Part shown: positions 44,359 through 53,869 of the stretch, piece by piece | Numbering within the stretch: the stretch's first letter is position 1 | Layout of the letters: each line of letters begins with the position of its first letter | Notes under the pieces: model-generated | The model's input: the letters and a program-made list of their open reading frames with translations, nothing else | Told to the model about the DNA's origin: nothing | Databases searched by the model: none | Translations under genes and position numbers: made by a program | DNA from: Leifsonia sp. 466MF | GTDB lineage: Bacteria > Actinomycetota > Actinomycetes > Actinomycetales > Microbacteriaceae | Direction of reading: 5' to 3' | Assembly (NCBI RefSeq): GCF_900100265.1 | Contig: NZ_LT629696.1 | Location: forward strand, 1,054,001-1,118,000 | Length of the DNA stretch: 64,000 nt

Positions 44359-44829
44359 TCACGCGGCGGGGAGCGTCGCCCCCAGCGCTGCCGCGTACAC
44401 CGCGAACGACACGATCGGAGCTGCCGCGGCCACGATGATGGCCACGACGCCGAACGGCCGTCCGCGCTTCGTCGCGACCGCCACGATGCCGAGTACCAGT
44501 GCGAGGATGCCCAGCACCGTCCCGAGCAGGATCTGGACGCCCATGAGGAGGCCGACGGGGGCGAACGCCGCCGCCTGATCCGCCGTGAGATCGCTCGTGT
44601 TGAACGAGAAGCTGGACGACGTGCGCGACGCGAGCGGACCCGCGGCCATGCCCACGACCACCGACGCGACCACCGAGAGGATGAAGACCGGGATTGCGAT
44701 GGACATCGCCGTGATCCCGAGCGCGCGCGAGCGCGGGGGAGCGGGCGGCGCATCCCACCCGGCCGGCGCGTACGGCGACGGCGGCGGCGGGTAGGAGTTG
44801 TAGTACGCGGGCTGGTTCGGGTCGGTCAC
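44359..44829 (-). CDS. Small membrane protein (DUF4190-like)
   Basis: A 156-residue protein with a Pro/Tyr/Ala-rich cytoplasmic N-terminus (about 1-40) and three hydrophobic segments: ITAMSIAIPVFILSVVASVVVGM, LGTVLGILALVLGIVAVAT and FGVVAIIVAAAAPIVSF. The layout resembles DUF4190-type actinobacterial membrane proteins of unknown function. The GTG at 44829 follows AGGGGGG and is preferred to an in-frame ATG at 44859. Confidence 0.65.
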   Translation of the reverse strand: MTDPNQPAYYNSYPPPPSPYAPAGWDAPPAPPRSRALGITAMSIAIPVFILSVVASVVVGMAAGPLASRTSSSFSFNTSDLTADQAAAFAPVGLLMGVQILLGTVLGILALVLGIVAVATKRGRPFGVVAIIVAAAAPIVSFAVYAAALGATLPAA

Positions 44830-44928
44830 GGTTCCCCCCTCGGGTTCGGGCCGCCTCACGGCGGATGCTCAGCCAGAGCGTAGCGGACACTCTGCCCCGG
44901 ACCAGGCGCGACGCGTACCGTGACCGGC

Positions 44929-45633
44929 ATGGAGTTGTACACGCGCGAGTGGGGCAGCGGAGACCGCCTCGCGATCCTGGTCCACGGGGTCATGTCGGAC
45001 TCGCGCAATTGGCGCAGGGTCGGGCCGGTTCTCGCCGAACGCGGCTACCACGTCATCGCCGTCGACCTGCGCGGACACGGGCACAGCCCCCGGACGGAGG
45101 AGTACTCGGCCGAGCTGATGGCGCAGGACATCGTCGACACGGTGCCGGCGCATCCCGAGCTGGTCATGGGCCACTCGCTCGGCGGTCTGACCGTCAGCCT
45201 CGCGATCGAGCGGCTCGACCCGCAGCGCGTGATCTACGTCGATCCCGCGTTCTCGTGCCCGGCCGCCAACCGGTTCCAGCAGATGCTCGCGCCGGCCTTC
45301 CTGCGCACCCTCGCTCGGCAGTCGGCGGCGCGCATCGCGAAGCGCAACCCGCGCTGGGATCCGGCCGACGTCGCCATCGAGGTCGAGACGTTCAAGGCGT
45401 TCGACCGGGCCGTCCTCCCGGTGGTGGTCACCCCGTCGGCGATGCGCGCTCCCGAGGTCATGAGCGTGCCCTCGATGGTCATGCTGGCCGACAACTCGCA
45501 GCTCGTGAAGCCGGAGCTCGCCGAGCGGCTGCGCTCCGAAGGGTACGAGGTGCGCGTCGTCCCCGGTTCCGGCCATGTCATCAACCGCGACGACCACGAC
45601 GGCTTCATGCGGGCCCTCGAGGGATGGATCTGA
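44929..45633 (+). CDS. Alpha/beta hydrolase
   Basis: A 234-residue alpha/beta-hydrolase-fold enzyme. The oxyanion region is VHGVMSDSRNW, the nucleophile elbow is VMGHSLGGLTVSL (Ser about residue 86), the acid is probably in VMLADNS and the catalytic His in PGSGHVINRDDH. The substrate is unknown. A TACCGT hexamer lies 13 nt before the ATG; a GTG three codons earlier (44920) is the alternative start. Confidence 0.85.
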   Translation: MELYTREWGSGDRLAILVHGVMSDSRNWRRVGPVLAERGYHVIAVDLRGHGHSPRTEEYSAELMAQDIVDTVPAHPELVMGHSLGGLTVSLAIERLDPQRVIYVDPAFSCPAANRFQQMLAPAFLRTLARQSAARIAKRNPRWDPADVAIEVETFKAFDRAVLPVVVTPSAMRAPEVMSVPSMVMLADNSQLVKPELAERLRSEGYEVRVVPGSGHVINRDDHDGFMRALEGWI

Positions 45634-45690
45634 CCGCTCGTCCATTCCGCACCCCTCGACGTGTCGGTGGGCCCACGTAGAATTGACCGA

Positions 45691-48600
45691 GTGATACTCC
45701 AGGGTCTGGTCGCCGCGCTCTCACGCGAGTCCTCGTTCAACGATGCGCTCGGCTATGCGGCGCGCGACGCCGACTTCTCGCTGACGGACGGCCTGCGGGC
45801 TCCGCTCCTCGCCGGACTGCTGCGTCGCCGGGCCGAGCAGGGCGCGTCCCAGGCGATCCTCCTCATCACGGCCACCGGTCGCGAGTCCGAGTCGATCCGC
45901 GGTGCGTTGCCGTGCATCCTGCCCGAAGCGGAGATCGTGGAGTTCCCCGCGTGGGAGACGCTGCCGCACGAGCGGCTGAGCCCGAGCCCCGAGATCGTCG
46001 GCAAGCGCCTGAGCGCGCTCCGGCGTCTGGCCGACTGGTCCGAGGGCGACCGCACCACCCCGTTCATCCTGGTCGCGTCGGTGCGTGCCGCGCTGCAGCC
46101 GCTCGCCGACAACCTCACCGACTACGCCACCGTCGCCCTGCAGGCGGGAGCGCGTGGGTTCGACCTCGGCGGTCTGTCGACGCAGCTGGTCGACCTGGCC
46201 TACGGGCGCGTCGACATGGTCACGCGGCGCGGCGAGTTCGCGGTCCGCGGCGGCATCCTCGACGTCTTCCCGCCGACGGCCGACCACCCGTACCGCATCG
46301 ACTTCTTCGGCGACGAGGTGGATGCGATCCGCGCCTTCTCGGTCGCCGACCAGCGGTCGATGCCCGAGCCGATCGCCGAGGTGAGCCTGCCGCCGAGCCG
46401 CGAGCTGCTGCTCAGCGACTCGGTGCGTCAGCGCGCACGGGAGATGGAGCACGAGTTCCCGAGCCTGTCGGCCATGCTCGCCAAGATCGGCGAGGGCATC
46501 CCGGTCGAGGGGATGGAGTCGCTGGCCCCCGCGCTCGTCGACCGTCTGGTGCCGCTCACCCACTACCTGCCCGACGGCGCGGCGGTAGCCGTGCTGTCGC
46601 CCGAGCGCGTCGCCTCGCGCGCGGTGAGCCTGGCGGAGACGAACCGCGAGTTCCTCTCCGCCGCTTGGAGCGCGGCCACCGTCGGCGCGGCCGCCCCGAT
46701 CGACCTCGCGGCGGGCGACTTCCTGACCCTGCAGCAGCTGAAGGACTCGGTGAAGTTCAGCCGCCCGGGCTCCCCGAGCCCCGACCACCCGTGGTGGACG
46801 ATGAGTGGCTTCCAGGCGAACGACGTCCTCCCCGAGGAGCGCGAGCTGGAGGAGCACCTGCAGGTGCGCATCGACGCCGAGGCCGTCCCCAGCTTCCAGG
46901 GCAACGTCTCCGGTGCCGTCGAGCACGTCGCCACGCGGCTGCGCGACGGCTGGAGCGTCGCGATCGTCGCGGCCGGCAACGGGTTGGTCGAGCGCGCCGC
47001 CGACGTCCTCGCCGAGTCGGAGCTCCCCGCGCGGCCGGTCGACGAGTTCCCGGCCGACCCTGAGCCCGGCATCGCCTACCTCGTCAAGGCCACGGCCGAG
47101 CACGGCTTCGAGGTGCCGGGGACGAAGCTCGCGCTGATCAGCGAGGCCGAGTTCTACGGCCGCGCTGTCGGCTACGACTCGCGCCAGGTGAAGAAGCTGG
47201 CGGCCCGGCGCAAGAACGTCGTCGACCCGCTGCAGCTGAAGCCCGGCGACTACGTCGTGCACGAGACGCACGGAATCGGCAAGTTCGTGGAGCTGACCCA
47301 GCGCGAGGTCTCCAGCGGCGGCCGCAATGCGGTCAAGTCGAAGCGCGAGTACCTCGTGCTCGAGTACGCGCCCTCGAAGCGCGGCTACCCGGGCGACAAG
47401 CTCTACGTGCCGACCGACCAGCTCGATCTCCTCACCCGCTATGTCGGCGGCGAGGCGCCGCAGCTGTCCAAGATGGGCGGCAGCGACTGGGCGGCCGCGA
47501 AGGGCCGCGCCCGCCGGGCGGTGCGCGACATCGCCGTGGAGCTGGTCAAGCTGTACTCGGCCCGCATGGCGAGCAAGGGCCACGCCTTCGCCCCGGACAC
47601 CCCCTGGCAGCGCGAGCTGGAGGAGGCCTTCCCGTTCGCGGAGACGCTCGACCAGTTGCAGACCATCGACGAGGTGAAGGCCGACATGGAGCGGCCCATC
47701 CCGATGGACCGCCTCATCTCGGGCGACGTCGGCTTCGGTAAGACCGAGATCGCCGTGCGCGCCGCGTTCAAGGCGGTGCAGGACGGCATGCAGGTCGCGA
47801 TGCTCGTGCCGACCACCCTGCTGGTGAAGCAGCACGCCGAGACGTTCCAGGAGCGCTTCGCCGGCTTCCCCATCCACCTGCGTCAGCTGAGCCGCTTCCA
47901 GACCGACAAGGAGGCGCGCGAGACCCTGCGCGGCATGGCCGACGGCACGGTGGATGTGGTGATCGGCACCCATCGCATCCTCGCCGACGGCGTGAGCTTC
48001 AAAGACCTCGGACTCGTGATCATCGACGAGGAGCAGCGCTTCGGCGTCGAGCACAAGGACGCGCTGAAGAAGCTGAAGACCAACGTCGACATCCTGGCGA
48101 TGAGCGCGACGCCCATCCCGCGCACGCTGGAGATGGCGGTCACCGGAATCCGCGAGATGTCGACGCTCGCGACGCCCCCGGAGGACCGGCACCCCATCCT
48201 CACGTTCGTCGGCCCGTACTCGGACAAGCAGGTGGCGGCGGCGATCCGTCGCGAGCTGCTGCGCGAAGGCCAGGTGTTCTTCGTGCACAACCGCGTCGGC
48301 TCGATCACGAGCATGGCCGCGAAGCTGGCCGAGCTGGTTCCCGAGGCGCGCATCGGCGTAGCCCACGGCAAGATGAACGAGCACGCGCTGGAGCAGGTCG
48401 TCGTCGACTTCTGGGAGCGGCGCTTCGACGTGCTGGTCTCTACGACGATCATCGAGACCGGCCTCGACATCGCCAACGCGAACACGATCATCATCGACCG
48501 CGCCGACAAGTACGGCCTCAGCCAGCTGCACCAGCTGCGCGGTCGTGTCGGACGCGGGCGCGAGCGCGCCTACGCGTACTTCCTGTGGGATGAGAACAAG

Positions 48601-49311
48601 CCGCTGAGCGAGACCGCTCACGACCGGCTCTCGACCATCGCAGCGAACAACGACCTCGGCAGCGGCATGCAGGTCGCGCTGAAAGACCTCGAGATCCGTG
48701 GAGCGGGCAACCTGCTCGGCGGCGAGCAGTCGGGTCACATCGCGGGCGTTGGCTTCGACCTCTACCTCCGGATGATCGGCGAGGCCGTCTCCACGTTCCG
48801 CGGCGAGGTCGCCGAGGGCCAGACGGAGCTGCGGTTGGAGCTGCCGGTCGATGCGCACATCCCGGAGGAGTACGTCGACAGCGAGCGGCTGCGGCTGGAG
48901 GCGTACCAGAAGCTGTCGACCGCGAGCTCGCCCGCGGCGAAGGACGGCCAGATCGATCTCGTGCTGGAGGAGCTGACCGACCGCTACGGCACCCCGCCGG
49001 AGGCCGTCACCAACCTCGTCGCCGTGTCGCGGCTGCGCCGCGCGGCGCAGAAGGCCGGGCTCGGCGAGGTCGTGGCGATGGGTTCCAACCTGCGCCTGGC
49101 GCCGGCCGTGCTGCCCGACTCGCTGCAGGTGCGCCTGCAGCGCATGTACCCGGGGTCGAAGTACCACGCGGCTCCGAAGGTCGCGACCGTCCCGCTGCCG
49201 CGCGTGAACGGCGAGGCGCTCGACGACGCGTCCCTGATCACGTGGGTGGCCGACCTGCTGGGGGCGCTGTTCCCGGAGAAGGAGCAGGCCGCCGCCGAGC
49301 GCGCCAGCTGA
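45691..49311 (+). CDS. mfd: Transcription-repair coupling factor Mfd
   Basis: Removes RNA polymerase stalled at DNA damage and recruits UvrA. The 1206-residue protein has the UvrB-like N-terminal module (EIVEFPAWETLPHERLSPSPEIVGKRL), the RNA-polymerase-interaction domain around DYVVHETHGIGKF (about residues 518-530), and a RecG-like motor with Walker A SGDVGFGKTEIA, DEEQ box IIDEEQRFGVEH and QLRGRVGRGRERAYAYF. A TRCF C-terminal domain ends it. The GTG 45691 lies 13 nt after TAGAAT (45678-45683), suggesting a leaderless mRNA. Confidence 0.96.
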   Translation: MILQGLVAALSRESSFNDALGYAARDADFSLTDGLRAPLLAGLLRRRAEQGASQAILLITATGRESESIRGALPCILPEAEIVEFPAWETLPHERLSPSPEIVGKRLSALRRLADWSEGDRTTPFILVASVRAALQPLADNLTDYATVALQAGARGFDLGGLSTQLVDLAYGRVDMVTRRGEFAVRGGILDVFPPTADHPYRIDFFGDEVDAIRAFSVADQRSMPEPIAEVSLPPSRELLLSDSVRQRAREMEHEFPSLSAMLAKIGEGIPVEGMESLAPALVDRLVPLTHYLPDGAAVAVLSPERVASRAVSLAETNREFLSAAWSAATVGAAAPIDLAAGDFLTLQQLKDSVKFSRPGSPSPDHPWWTMSGFQANDVLPEERELEEHLQVRIDAEAVPSFQGNVSGAVEHVATRLRDGWSVAIVAAGNGLVERAADVLAESELPARPVDEFPADPEPGIAYLVKATAEHGFEVPGTKLALISEAEFYGRAVGYDSRQVKKLAARRKNVVDPLQLKPGDYVVHETHGIGKFVELTQREVSSGGRNAVKSKREYLVLEYAPSKRGYPGDKLYVPTDQLDLLTRYVGGEAPQLSKMGGSDWAAAKGRARRAVRDIAVELVKLYSARMASKGHAFAPDTPWQRELEEAFPFAETLDQLQTIDEVKADMERPIPMDRLISGDVGFGKTEIAVRAAFKAVQDGMQVAMLVPTTLLVKQHAETFQERFAGFPIHLRQLSRFQTDKEARETLRGMADGTVDVVIGTHRILADGVSFKDLGLVIIDEEQRFGVEHKDALKKLKTNVDILAMSATPIPRTLEMAVTGIREMSTLATPPEDRHPILTFVGPYSDKQVAAAIRRELLREGQVFFVHNRVGSITSMAAKLAELVPEARIGVAHGKMNEHALEQVVVDFWERRFDVLVSTTIIETGLDIANANTIIIDRADKYGLSQLHQLRGRVGRGRERAYAYFLWDENKPLSETAHDRLSTIAANNDLGSGMQVALKDLEIRGAGNLLGGEQSGHIAGVGFDLYLRMIGEAVSTFRGEVAEGQTELRLELPVDAHIPEEYVDSERLRLEAYQKLSTASSPAAKDGQIDLVLEELTDRYGTPPEAVTNLVAVSRLRRAAQKAGLGEVVAMGSNLRLAPAVLPDSLQVRLQRMYPGSKYHAAPKVATVPLPRVNGEALDDASLITWVADLLGALFPEKEQAAAERAS

Positions 49312-49325
49312 CGCGACCCGTCCCG

Positions 49326-49392
49326 CGCATCCGTGGGTCGCAACACGCCGCTATGCGGCGGCCATAACGGCGCGTTGCGCCCCACGGATGCG
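49326..49392. repeat. Long intergenic palindrome, family B
   Basis: Arms 49326-49355 and 49363-49392 pair at 27 of 30 positions around a 7-nt loop. It shares the core GTGGGTCGCAACACGCCG and the flank ACGGATGCG with 41710-41762. It lies between convergent mfd and nhaA and may end both transcripts. Confidence 0.92.
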
Positions 49393-49398
49393 ACGGGG

Positions 49399-50607
49399 TC
49401 AGGCAGACGGCTCCGCCTGTGATTCCGGCTCCGCCCGCTTCCGCGGATCCGGGTGCGGGTGCTCCCGTCGGTTGCGCCGGGCCAGCGCGCTGACGAGGAA
49501 CCCGGAGACGACGATCGCGACCGCCGACCCGAGCAGCACGGCCAGCGTGCCCTCCGCCCGGACCTCCTCCGACCCGGCGAACGCCAGCTCGTTCATGAGC
49601 AGGGAGACGGTGAAGCCGATCCCGCCGAGCGCGGCGACGGTGACGAGCCCGAAGAGCGAGATGCGCCCGCGTTCGGCACCGCGCTTCGTGAACGAGCCGA
49701 GCCATCCACCCAGGGTGATGCCGATGAGCTTGCCGACAGGCAGGGCGACCAGGATGCCCCAGAACGCCGGCGACAGCTGCGACGGCGACACGGCGGGGAT
49801 GGGCACCAGCGCCGCCGAGAACGCGAACAGCGGCAGGATGAGCCCATTCGACCACGGTTCGAGGGCGTGCGTGACCTTCCCGGCAGGCCGGCGCGCCATG
49901 ACGAGCCCGAGGGCGACGCCCGCGATGGTCGCGTGCACGCCGGAGTCGTAGACCAGCCACCAGGTGAGCAGAGCGAGCAGCACCATGAGGACACCGAGCG
50001 GCCAGCGCATCCGCCCGCGCAGCCTCCGGCTCAGCACCCCGAACACGGCGACCGTGACGGCGGCGAGCGCCAGCTCCAGCAGGTTCGGGTCGGTGGTGAA
50101 GAACACGGCGATGATGACGATCGCGATGAGGTCGTCGAGCACCGCGAGGGCCAGCAGGAAGACGCGCAGCCGGTTCGGCAGCCCGCGGCCGAAGACGGCG
50201 AGCACGCCGAGCGCGAAGGCGATGTCCGTCGCGGTCGGGATGGGCCACCCCTGCGACACGCCGGTGCCCGCGGTCAGCGCCAGGTAGATCCCCGCAGGCA
50301 CGACCACGCCGGCGACCGCCGCGATCGCCGGATGGATGGCCTTCTGCACACTGTTGAGCTCGCCCACGACGAGCTCGTGCTTGAGCTCGACCGCGACGAT
50401 GAAGAAGAAGATCGCGAGCAGGCCGTCGCTGATCCAATGGCCGACGCTCAGGTCGAGCGGCCCGGCTCCGAGGTGGGCGTGCTGAACGTCGAGCAGCGCG
50501 GGGCCGAGGGCCGTGTTGGCGAGGAGGAGGCCGAGCGCGGCCGCTCCGAGGAGGAGTCCGGCGGCGGTGCGCTCGGATCGGATGATGCTCATGCGGTCAC
50601 CAATCAT
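49399..50607 (-). CDS. nhaA: Na+/H+ antiporter NhaA
   Basis: Integral membrane antiporter exchanging sodium and protons. The 402-residue protein has about 11-12 membrane segments and the family motifs GLLAIFFFIVAVELKHE, PTATDIAFALGVLA and LLALAVLDDLIAIVIIAVFF, with the two adjacent Asp of the ion site. A charged hydrophilic tail ends it. The start is ATG 50607, or ATG 50592 (MSIIRSER) as an alternative. It stands alone between mfd and mazG. Confidence 0.94.
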   Translation of the reverse strand: MIGDRMSIIRSERTAAGLLLGAAALGLLLANTALGPALLDVQHAHLGAGPLDLSVGHWISDGLLAIFFFIVAVELKHELVVGELNSVQKAIHPAIAAVAGVVVPAGIYLALTAGTGVSQGWPIPTATDIAFALGVLAVFGRGLPNRLRVFLLALAVLDDLIAIVIIAVFFTTDPNLLELALAAVTVAVFGVLSRRLRGRMRWPLGVLMVLLALLTWWLVYDSGVHATIAGVALGLVMARRPAGKVTHALEPWSNGLILPLFAFSAALVPIPAVSPSQLSPAFWGILVALPVGKLIGITLGGWLGSFTKRGAERGRISLFGLVTVAALGGIGFTVSLLMNELAFAGSEEVRAEGTLAVLLGSAVAIVVSGFLVSALARRNRREHPHPDPRKRAEPESQAEPSA

Positions 50608-50705
50608 GCGGGGTCACGGAAACGACGCCGACCAGACTTCCCGGCACACCGCTCATGACTCTACCCGGTGGCAGGATGGATGAATCGTAGAGCGAGGAGG
50701 TCGGC

Positions 50706-51413
50706 ATGGGCGAGGCAGTGGGTCAGGATCCGGGTCCGGTGGTCGTACCGGAGGCCGCGACGAAGCTCGACGAGCTGGTCGCCGTGATGGCCCGCCTGCG
50801 CGCTCCGGGAGGGTGCCCGTGGGATGCCGACCAGACCCACGAGTCGCTGGTGCAGTACCTGATCGAAGAGACCTACGAGCTCATCGACGCCATCGAGACC
50901 GGTGACCGCGACGAGCTGCTCGAGGAGCTGGGCGACGTGCTGTACCAGGTGCTCTTCCACGCCGATATCGCGGCGCACACGCCGGGGGAGGACTTCGACA
51001 TCCAGGATGTCGCCGCGCACATGACTGCGAAGATGGTCGGCCGCCACCCGCACGTCTTCGGCGACCGGACCGCCGCCGACGCCCGCCGGGCCGAGACCGC
51101 GGACGACGTGGTCGGGTTCTGGGACGAGCTGAAGAAGCAGGAGAAGCCGGGCCGCACGAGCGTGCTCGACGGCATCCCCCAGAGCATGCCCTCGCTCGCG
51201 CTGGCCGACAAGCTGCTCGGCCGCGCGCAGAAGGTCGGTCTGCTCGACCTGCAGGAGTCGGGCGGCGTGCAGGTGGCCAGCGAGGACGAACTCGGGCCGC
51301 TGCTGCTCGCGATCGTCGCGTCGGCCAAGGCGCAGGGGCTGGATGCGGAGCGCGCGCTGCGCTCGACCCTGCGCGACCTGCAGGACGAGATCCGCGACCA
51401 GGAGGCCGTCTAG
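50706..51413 (+). CDS. mazG: Nucleoside triphosphate pyrophosphohydrolase MazG
   Basis: Hydrolyses (d)NTPs to monophosphates and pyrophosphate, with a housecleaning role. The 235-residue protein has LRAPGGCPWDADQTHESL, the metal motif EETYELIDAI followed by EELGDVLYQVLFHADIA (EExxE...ExxD arrangement), and HPHVFGD. The second MazG repeat is reduced. Position after mfd is the usual actinobacterial order. Confidence 0.94.
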   Translation: MGEAVGQDPGPVVVPEAATKLDELVAVMARLRAPGGCPWDADQTHESLVQYLIEETYELIDAIETGDRDELLEELGDVLYQVLFHADIAAHTPGEDFDIQDVAAHMTAKMVGRHPHVFGDRTAADARRAETADDVVGFWDELKKQEKPGRTSVLDGIPQSMPSLALADKLLGRAQKVGLLDLQESGGVQVASEDELGPLLLAIVASAKAQGLDAERALRSTLRDLQDEIRDQEAV

Positions 51414-51427
51414 GCCCCGCCGCTATC

Positions 51428-51895
51428 TCACTCGCTGAGCGAAGCCAGGTATTCGCGGATGCCGTCCGTCACCAGCAGGTGGTCCTCCTCCGAGGTGAGG
51501 CCCGACGCGGTGACCGCTCCGACGACGCCGGTGCCGGTGACCCGGATCGGGAACGAGCCACCGGTGAGCGCGTAGTCGCGTGCATCGAGCCAGCCGAGAC
51601 CCTCCACATCCACGTCGGCCAGGCGGAGAGCCACCAGGGCGCTGCTCGCCTCGAACCGGTGCACGACGGCAGCCTTCTTGCGGATCCAATCCTGCTGATC
51701 GACCGTCGTTCCGGGCAGCATGGCGCGGAACAGGATGTGATCTCCGCGCCGGATGTCGACGGCCACACCGGCGTCGGCCGCGAGCGCGCGCTCGATGATG
51801 AGGCTCCCCAGGCGCCACGCTGCGGCGAGGTCGAACGACGGCAGGACGAGCTCCCGCTCCTGCTGCTCGAGAAACGGGATCGAGAGGTCGGTCAT
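51428..51895 (-). CDS. UPF0303 family protein (GlcG/HbpS-like)
   Basis: A 155-residue protein of the UPF0303/DUF336 family: it begins with an EEQE-like helix (FLEQQERELVLPSF), has AWRLGSLIIERALA, VAVDIRRGDHILFRAMLPGTTVDQQDWIRKKAAVV and ends GGSFPIRVTGTGVVGAVTASGL. Related DUF336 proteins bind haem or corrinoids; function here is unknown. It lies beside the siderophore importer on the same strand, 59 nt downstream of its last gene. Confidence 0.85.
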   Translation of the reverse strand: MTDLSIPFLEQQERELVLPSFDLAAAWRLGSLIIERALAADAGVAVDIRRGDHILFRAMLPGTTVDQQDWIRKKAAVVHRFEASSALVALRLADVDVEGLGWLDARDYALTGGSFPIRVTGTGVVGAVTASGLTSEEDHLLVTDGIREYLASLSE

Positions 51896-51954
51896 CGTGG
51901 TCCTTCGCTCGGGGCCGCCGCACGGCGCGTCACGCCGACACTAGCCGAGTGGGC

Positions 51955-52770
51955 CTACGCCGTGTGGTGCCGTCCGAGCGGTACAACGAGCGGCGTCCCG
52001 GTCACCGGGTCGTCGGCGATGACCGACTCGACGCCGAACACGTCGCGCACGAGCTCCGCCGTGACCACCGCGGCCGGGTCTCCCGCCGCCACGACCGACC
52101 CCGAGCGCATGGCGATGAGGTGTCCGGCATACCGCGCGGCCAGATTGAGGTCGTGCAGCACCATGACGACCGTCGTGCCACGGGCGGCGTTGAGGTCGAG
52201 CAGGAGATCGAGCACATCCAGCTGGTGGCTGAGGTCGAGGAAGGTCGTCGGCTCGTCCAGCAGGAGGATGTCGGTGCGCTGGGCGAGCGCCATCGCGATC
52301 CACACGCGCTGCCGCTGACCGCCGGAGAGCTCGTCCACTGGACGGTCGGCGAGGTCGGTGATCCCGGTCGCCGTCATGGCCTCGGCCACCGCTTCGTCGT
52401 CCTCGGCCGTCCAACGCCGGAACCAGCCCTGGTGCGGGTAGCGGCCGCGCGAGACCAGGTCCGCGACGGTGATGCCGTCGGGCGCGGTCGGCGTCTGGGG
52501 CAGCAGTCCGAGGCGCTGCGCCACCTGTTTGGTCGGCAGCGAGTGGATGTCGGAGCCGTCGAGCAGGACGCTGCCGGAGGCCGGCGGGAGCAGCCGCGAC
52601 AGCCCGCGCAGCAGGGTCGACTTGCCGCAGGCGTTCGGCCCGACGATGGCGGTCACGCGGCCGGCCGGTATGTCGAGGTCGAGTCCGTCGACCACCACCC
52701 GTCCCTCGTAGGCGAGCGACAGATCGCGGGCGGCCAGCTCCGGCACGGCGGAAGGGGTCTCGTATGTCAT
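51955..52770 (-). CDS. Iron-siderophore ABC transporter, ATP-binding protein
   Basis: FecE/FepC-type ATPase of 271 residues: Walker [10 protein letters not shown] (about 38-46), Q-loop [11 protein letters not shown], signature [16 protein letters not shown] and Walker [13 protein letters not shown]. The ATG at 52770 lies just after the permease stop; a longer open frame upstream is antisense coding and permease shadow. Last gene of a four-gene importer operon. Confidence 0.94.
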   Translation of the reverse strand: MTYETPSAVPELAARDLSLAYEGRVVVDGLDLDIPAGRVTAIVGPNACGKSTLLRGLSRLLPPASGSVLLDGSDIHSLPTKQVAQRLGLLPQTPTAPDGITVADLVSRGRYPHQGWFRRWTAEDDEAVAEAMTATGITDLADRPVDELSGGQRQRVWIAMALAQRTDILLLDEPTTFLDLSHQLDVLDLLLDLNAARGTTVVMVLHDLNLAARYAGHLIAMRSGSVVAAGDPAAVVTAELVRDVFGVESVIADDPVTGTPLVVPLGRHHTA

Positions 52771-52771
52771 G

Positions 52772-53869
52772 TCAGCCTCCACGGCCGATGCGGTTGGTCC
52801 TGGCGAGCAGCCAGAGCAGGTAGGGGGCGCCGACGATCCCGGTGACGACGCCGACCGGCAGCACGACGCCCGGGAGCGCGAACTGGGCGACGATGTCCGA
52901 GACGACGAGGATGAGCGCGCCGAGCAGCGCCGACGGGACGAGCGCGAGCGACCCGCGGCCCAGCAGCCGCCGGGCGATCGGCGCGGCGAGAAACGCGACG
53001 AAGGAGACCGGACCGGCGACGGCGACGGCGAGAGCCGCGAGCGCGACGGCCACGGCGACCACCAGGAGGCGGGTGCGCTCCGGCCGCACACCGAGCCCGG
53101 CGGCGAGGTCGTCGCCGAGGGACAGGGCTCCGAGCGGACGGCCGATCAGCAGTGCGCAGGGCACCAGCAGCACCGTCCCGATGCCGAGCACCAGCAGCGA
53201 GGTGGGGTCGACGGAGTTGAGGCTCCCGGTGATCCACACCAGCGCCTGCTGCACGTCGGAGAGGTCGGCGCGGGTGAGCACGTACGAGACGATGCCCGCG
53301 CAGAAGGCCGCGATCCCGATCCCGACCAGCACGAAGCGGTAGCCGCTGACACCGTGGCGCCAGGCCAGCAGGTAGATGGCCGCGGCGGCGACGAGCGTCC
53401 CAGCGAGCACGATGCCGGAGAGTGCGAGACCCGTGAGCCCGAACCAGATCAGGGCGACGGAGCCTGTCGCGCTCGCCGCCGCGGTGATGCCGATGATGTC
53501 GGGGCTCGCGAGCGGGTTGCGGGCGACCGACTGGATGAGCGCACCGGAGAGCCCGAGGCACGCTCCGACCAGGGCGCCCGCGATCAGCCGCGGCAGCCGC
53601 AGCTCGAGGATGACGAACGACGTCAGCCGGTCGGCGCGGCCGACCAGTGCGGCCAGCACGTCCGCGGGCGAGACCGCCACAGCGCCGAGCGTCAGGGAGA
53701 CGGCCGCGACGAGGAGGACGAGCACGGCGAGCACGATCGAAACCCGGAGCGCGCGCGAACGGCCGTGGCGCCGGTCGGCGCGCACCGCATCCACCGTGCC
53801 GGCGGCCGACGTGCCCCCGTCCGACGTGCCCCCGGCCCGTGACGGCGGGGACACCGGTGCGGCGCTCAC
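52772..53869 (-). CDS. Iron-siderophore ABC transporter permease (FecD type)
   Basis: A 365-residue FecCD-family permease with about ten membrane segments. It has [41 protein letters not shown] and [17 protein letters not shown], the family's core motifs. A Gly/Ala/Arg-rich N-terminal tail of about 40 residues comes first. The GTG start overlaps the stop of the first permease (GTGA). Confidence 0.93.
   Translation of the reverse strand: MSAAPVSPPSRAGGTSDGGTSAAGTVDAVRADRRHGRSRALRVSIVLAVLVLLVAAVSLTLGAVAVSPADVLAALVGRADRLTSFVILELRLPRLIAGALVGACLGLSGALIQSVARNPLASPDIIGITAAASATGSVALIWFGLTGLALSGIVLAGTLVAAAAIYLLAWRHGVSGYRFVLVGIGIAAFCAGIVSYVLTRADLSDVQQALVWITGSLNSVDPTSLLVLGIGTVLLVPCALLIGRPLGALSLGDDLAAGLGVRPERTRLLVVAVAVALAALAVAVAGPVSFVAFLAAPIARRLLGRGSLALVPSALLGALILVVSDIVAQFALPGVVLPVGVVTGIVGAPYLLWLLARTNRIGRGG

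Noticed and set aside
45721..49167. A 1148-codon open frame antisense to mfd
   Set aside because: It mirrors the mfd codon pattern, has no recognisable domain and is a GC-bias shadow.
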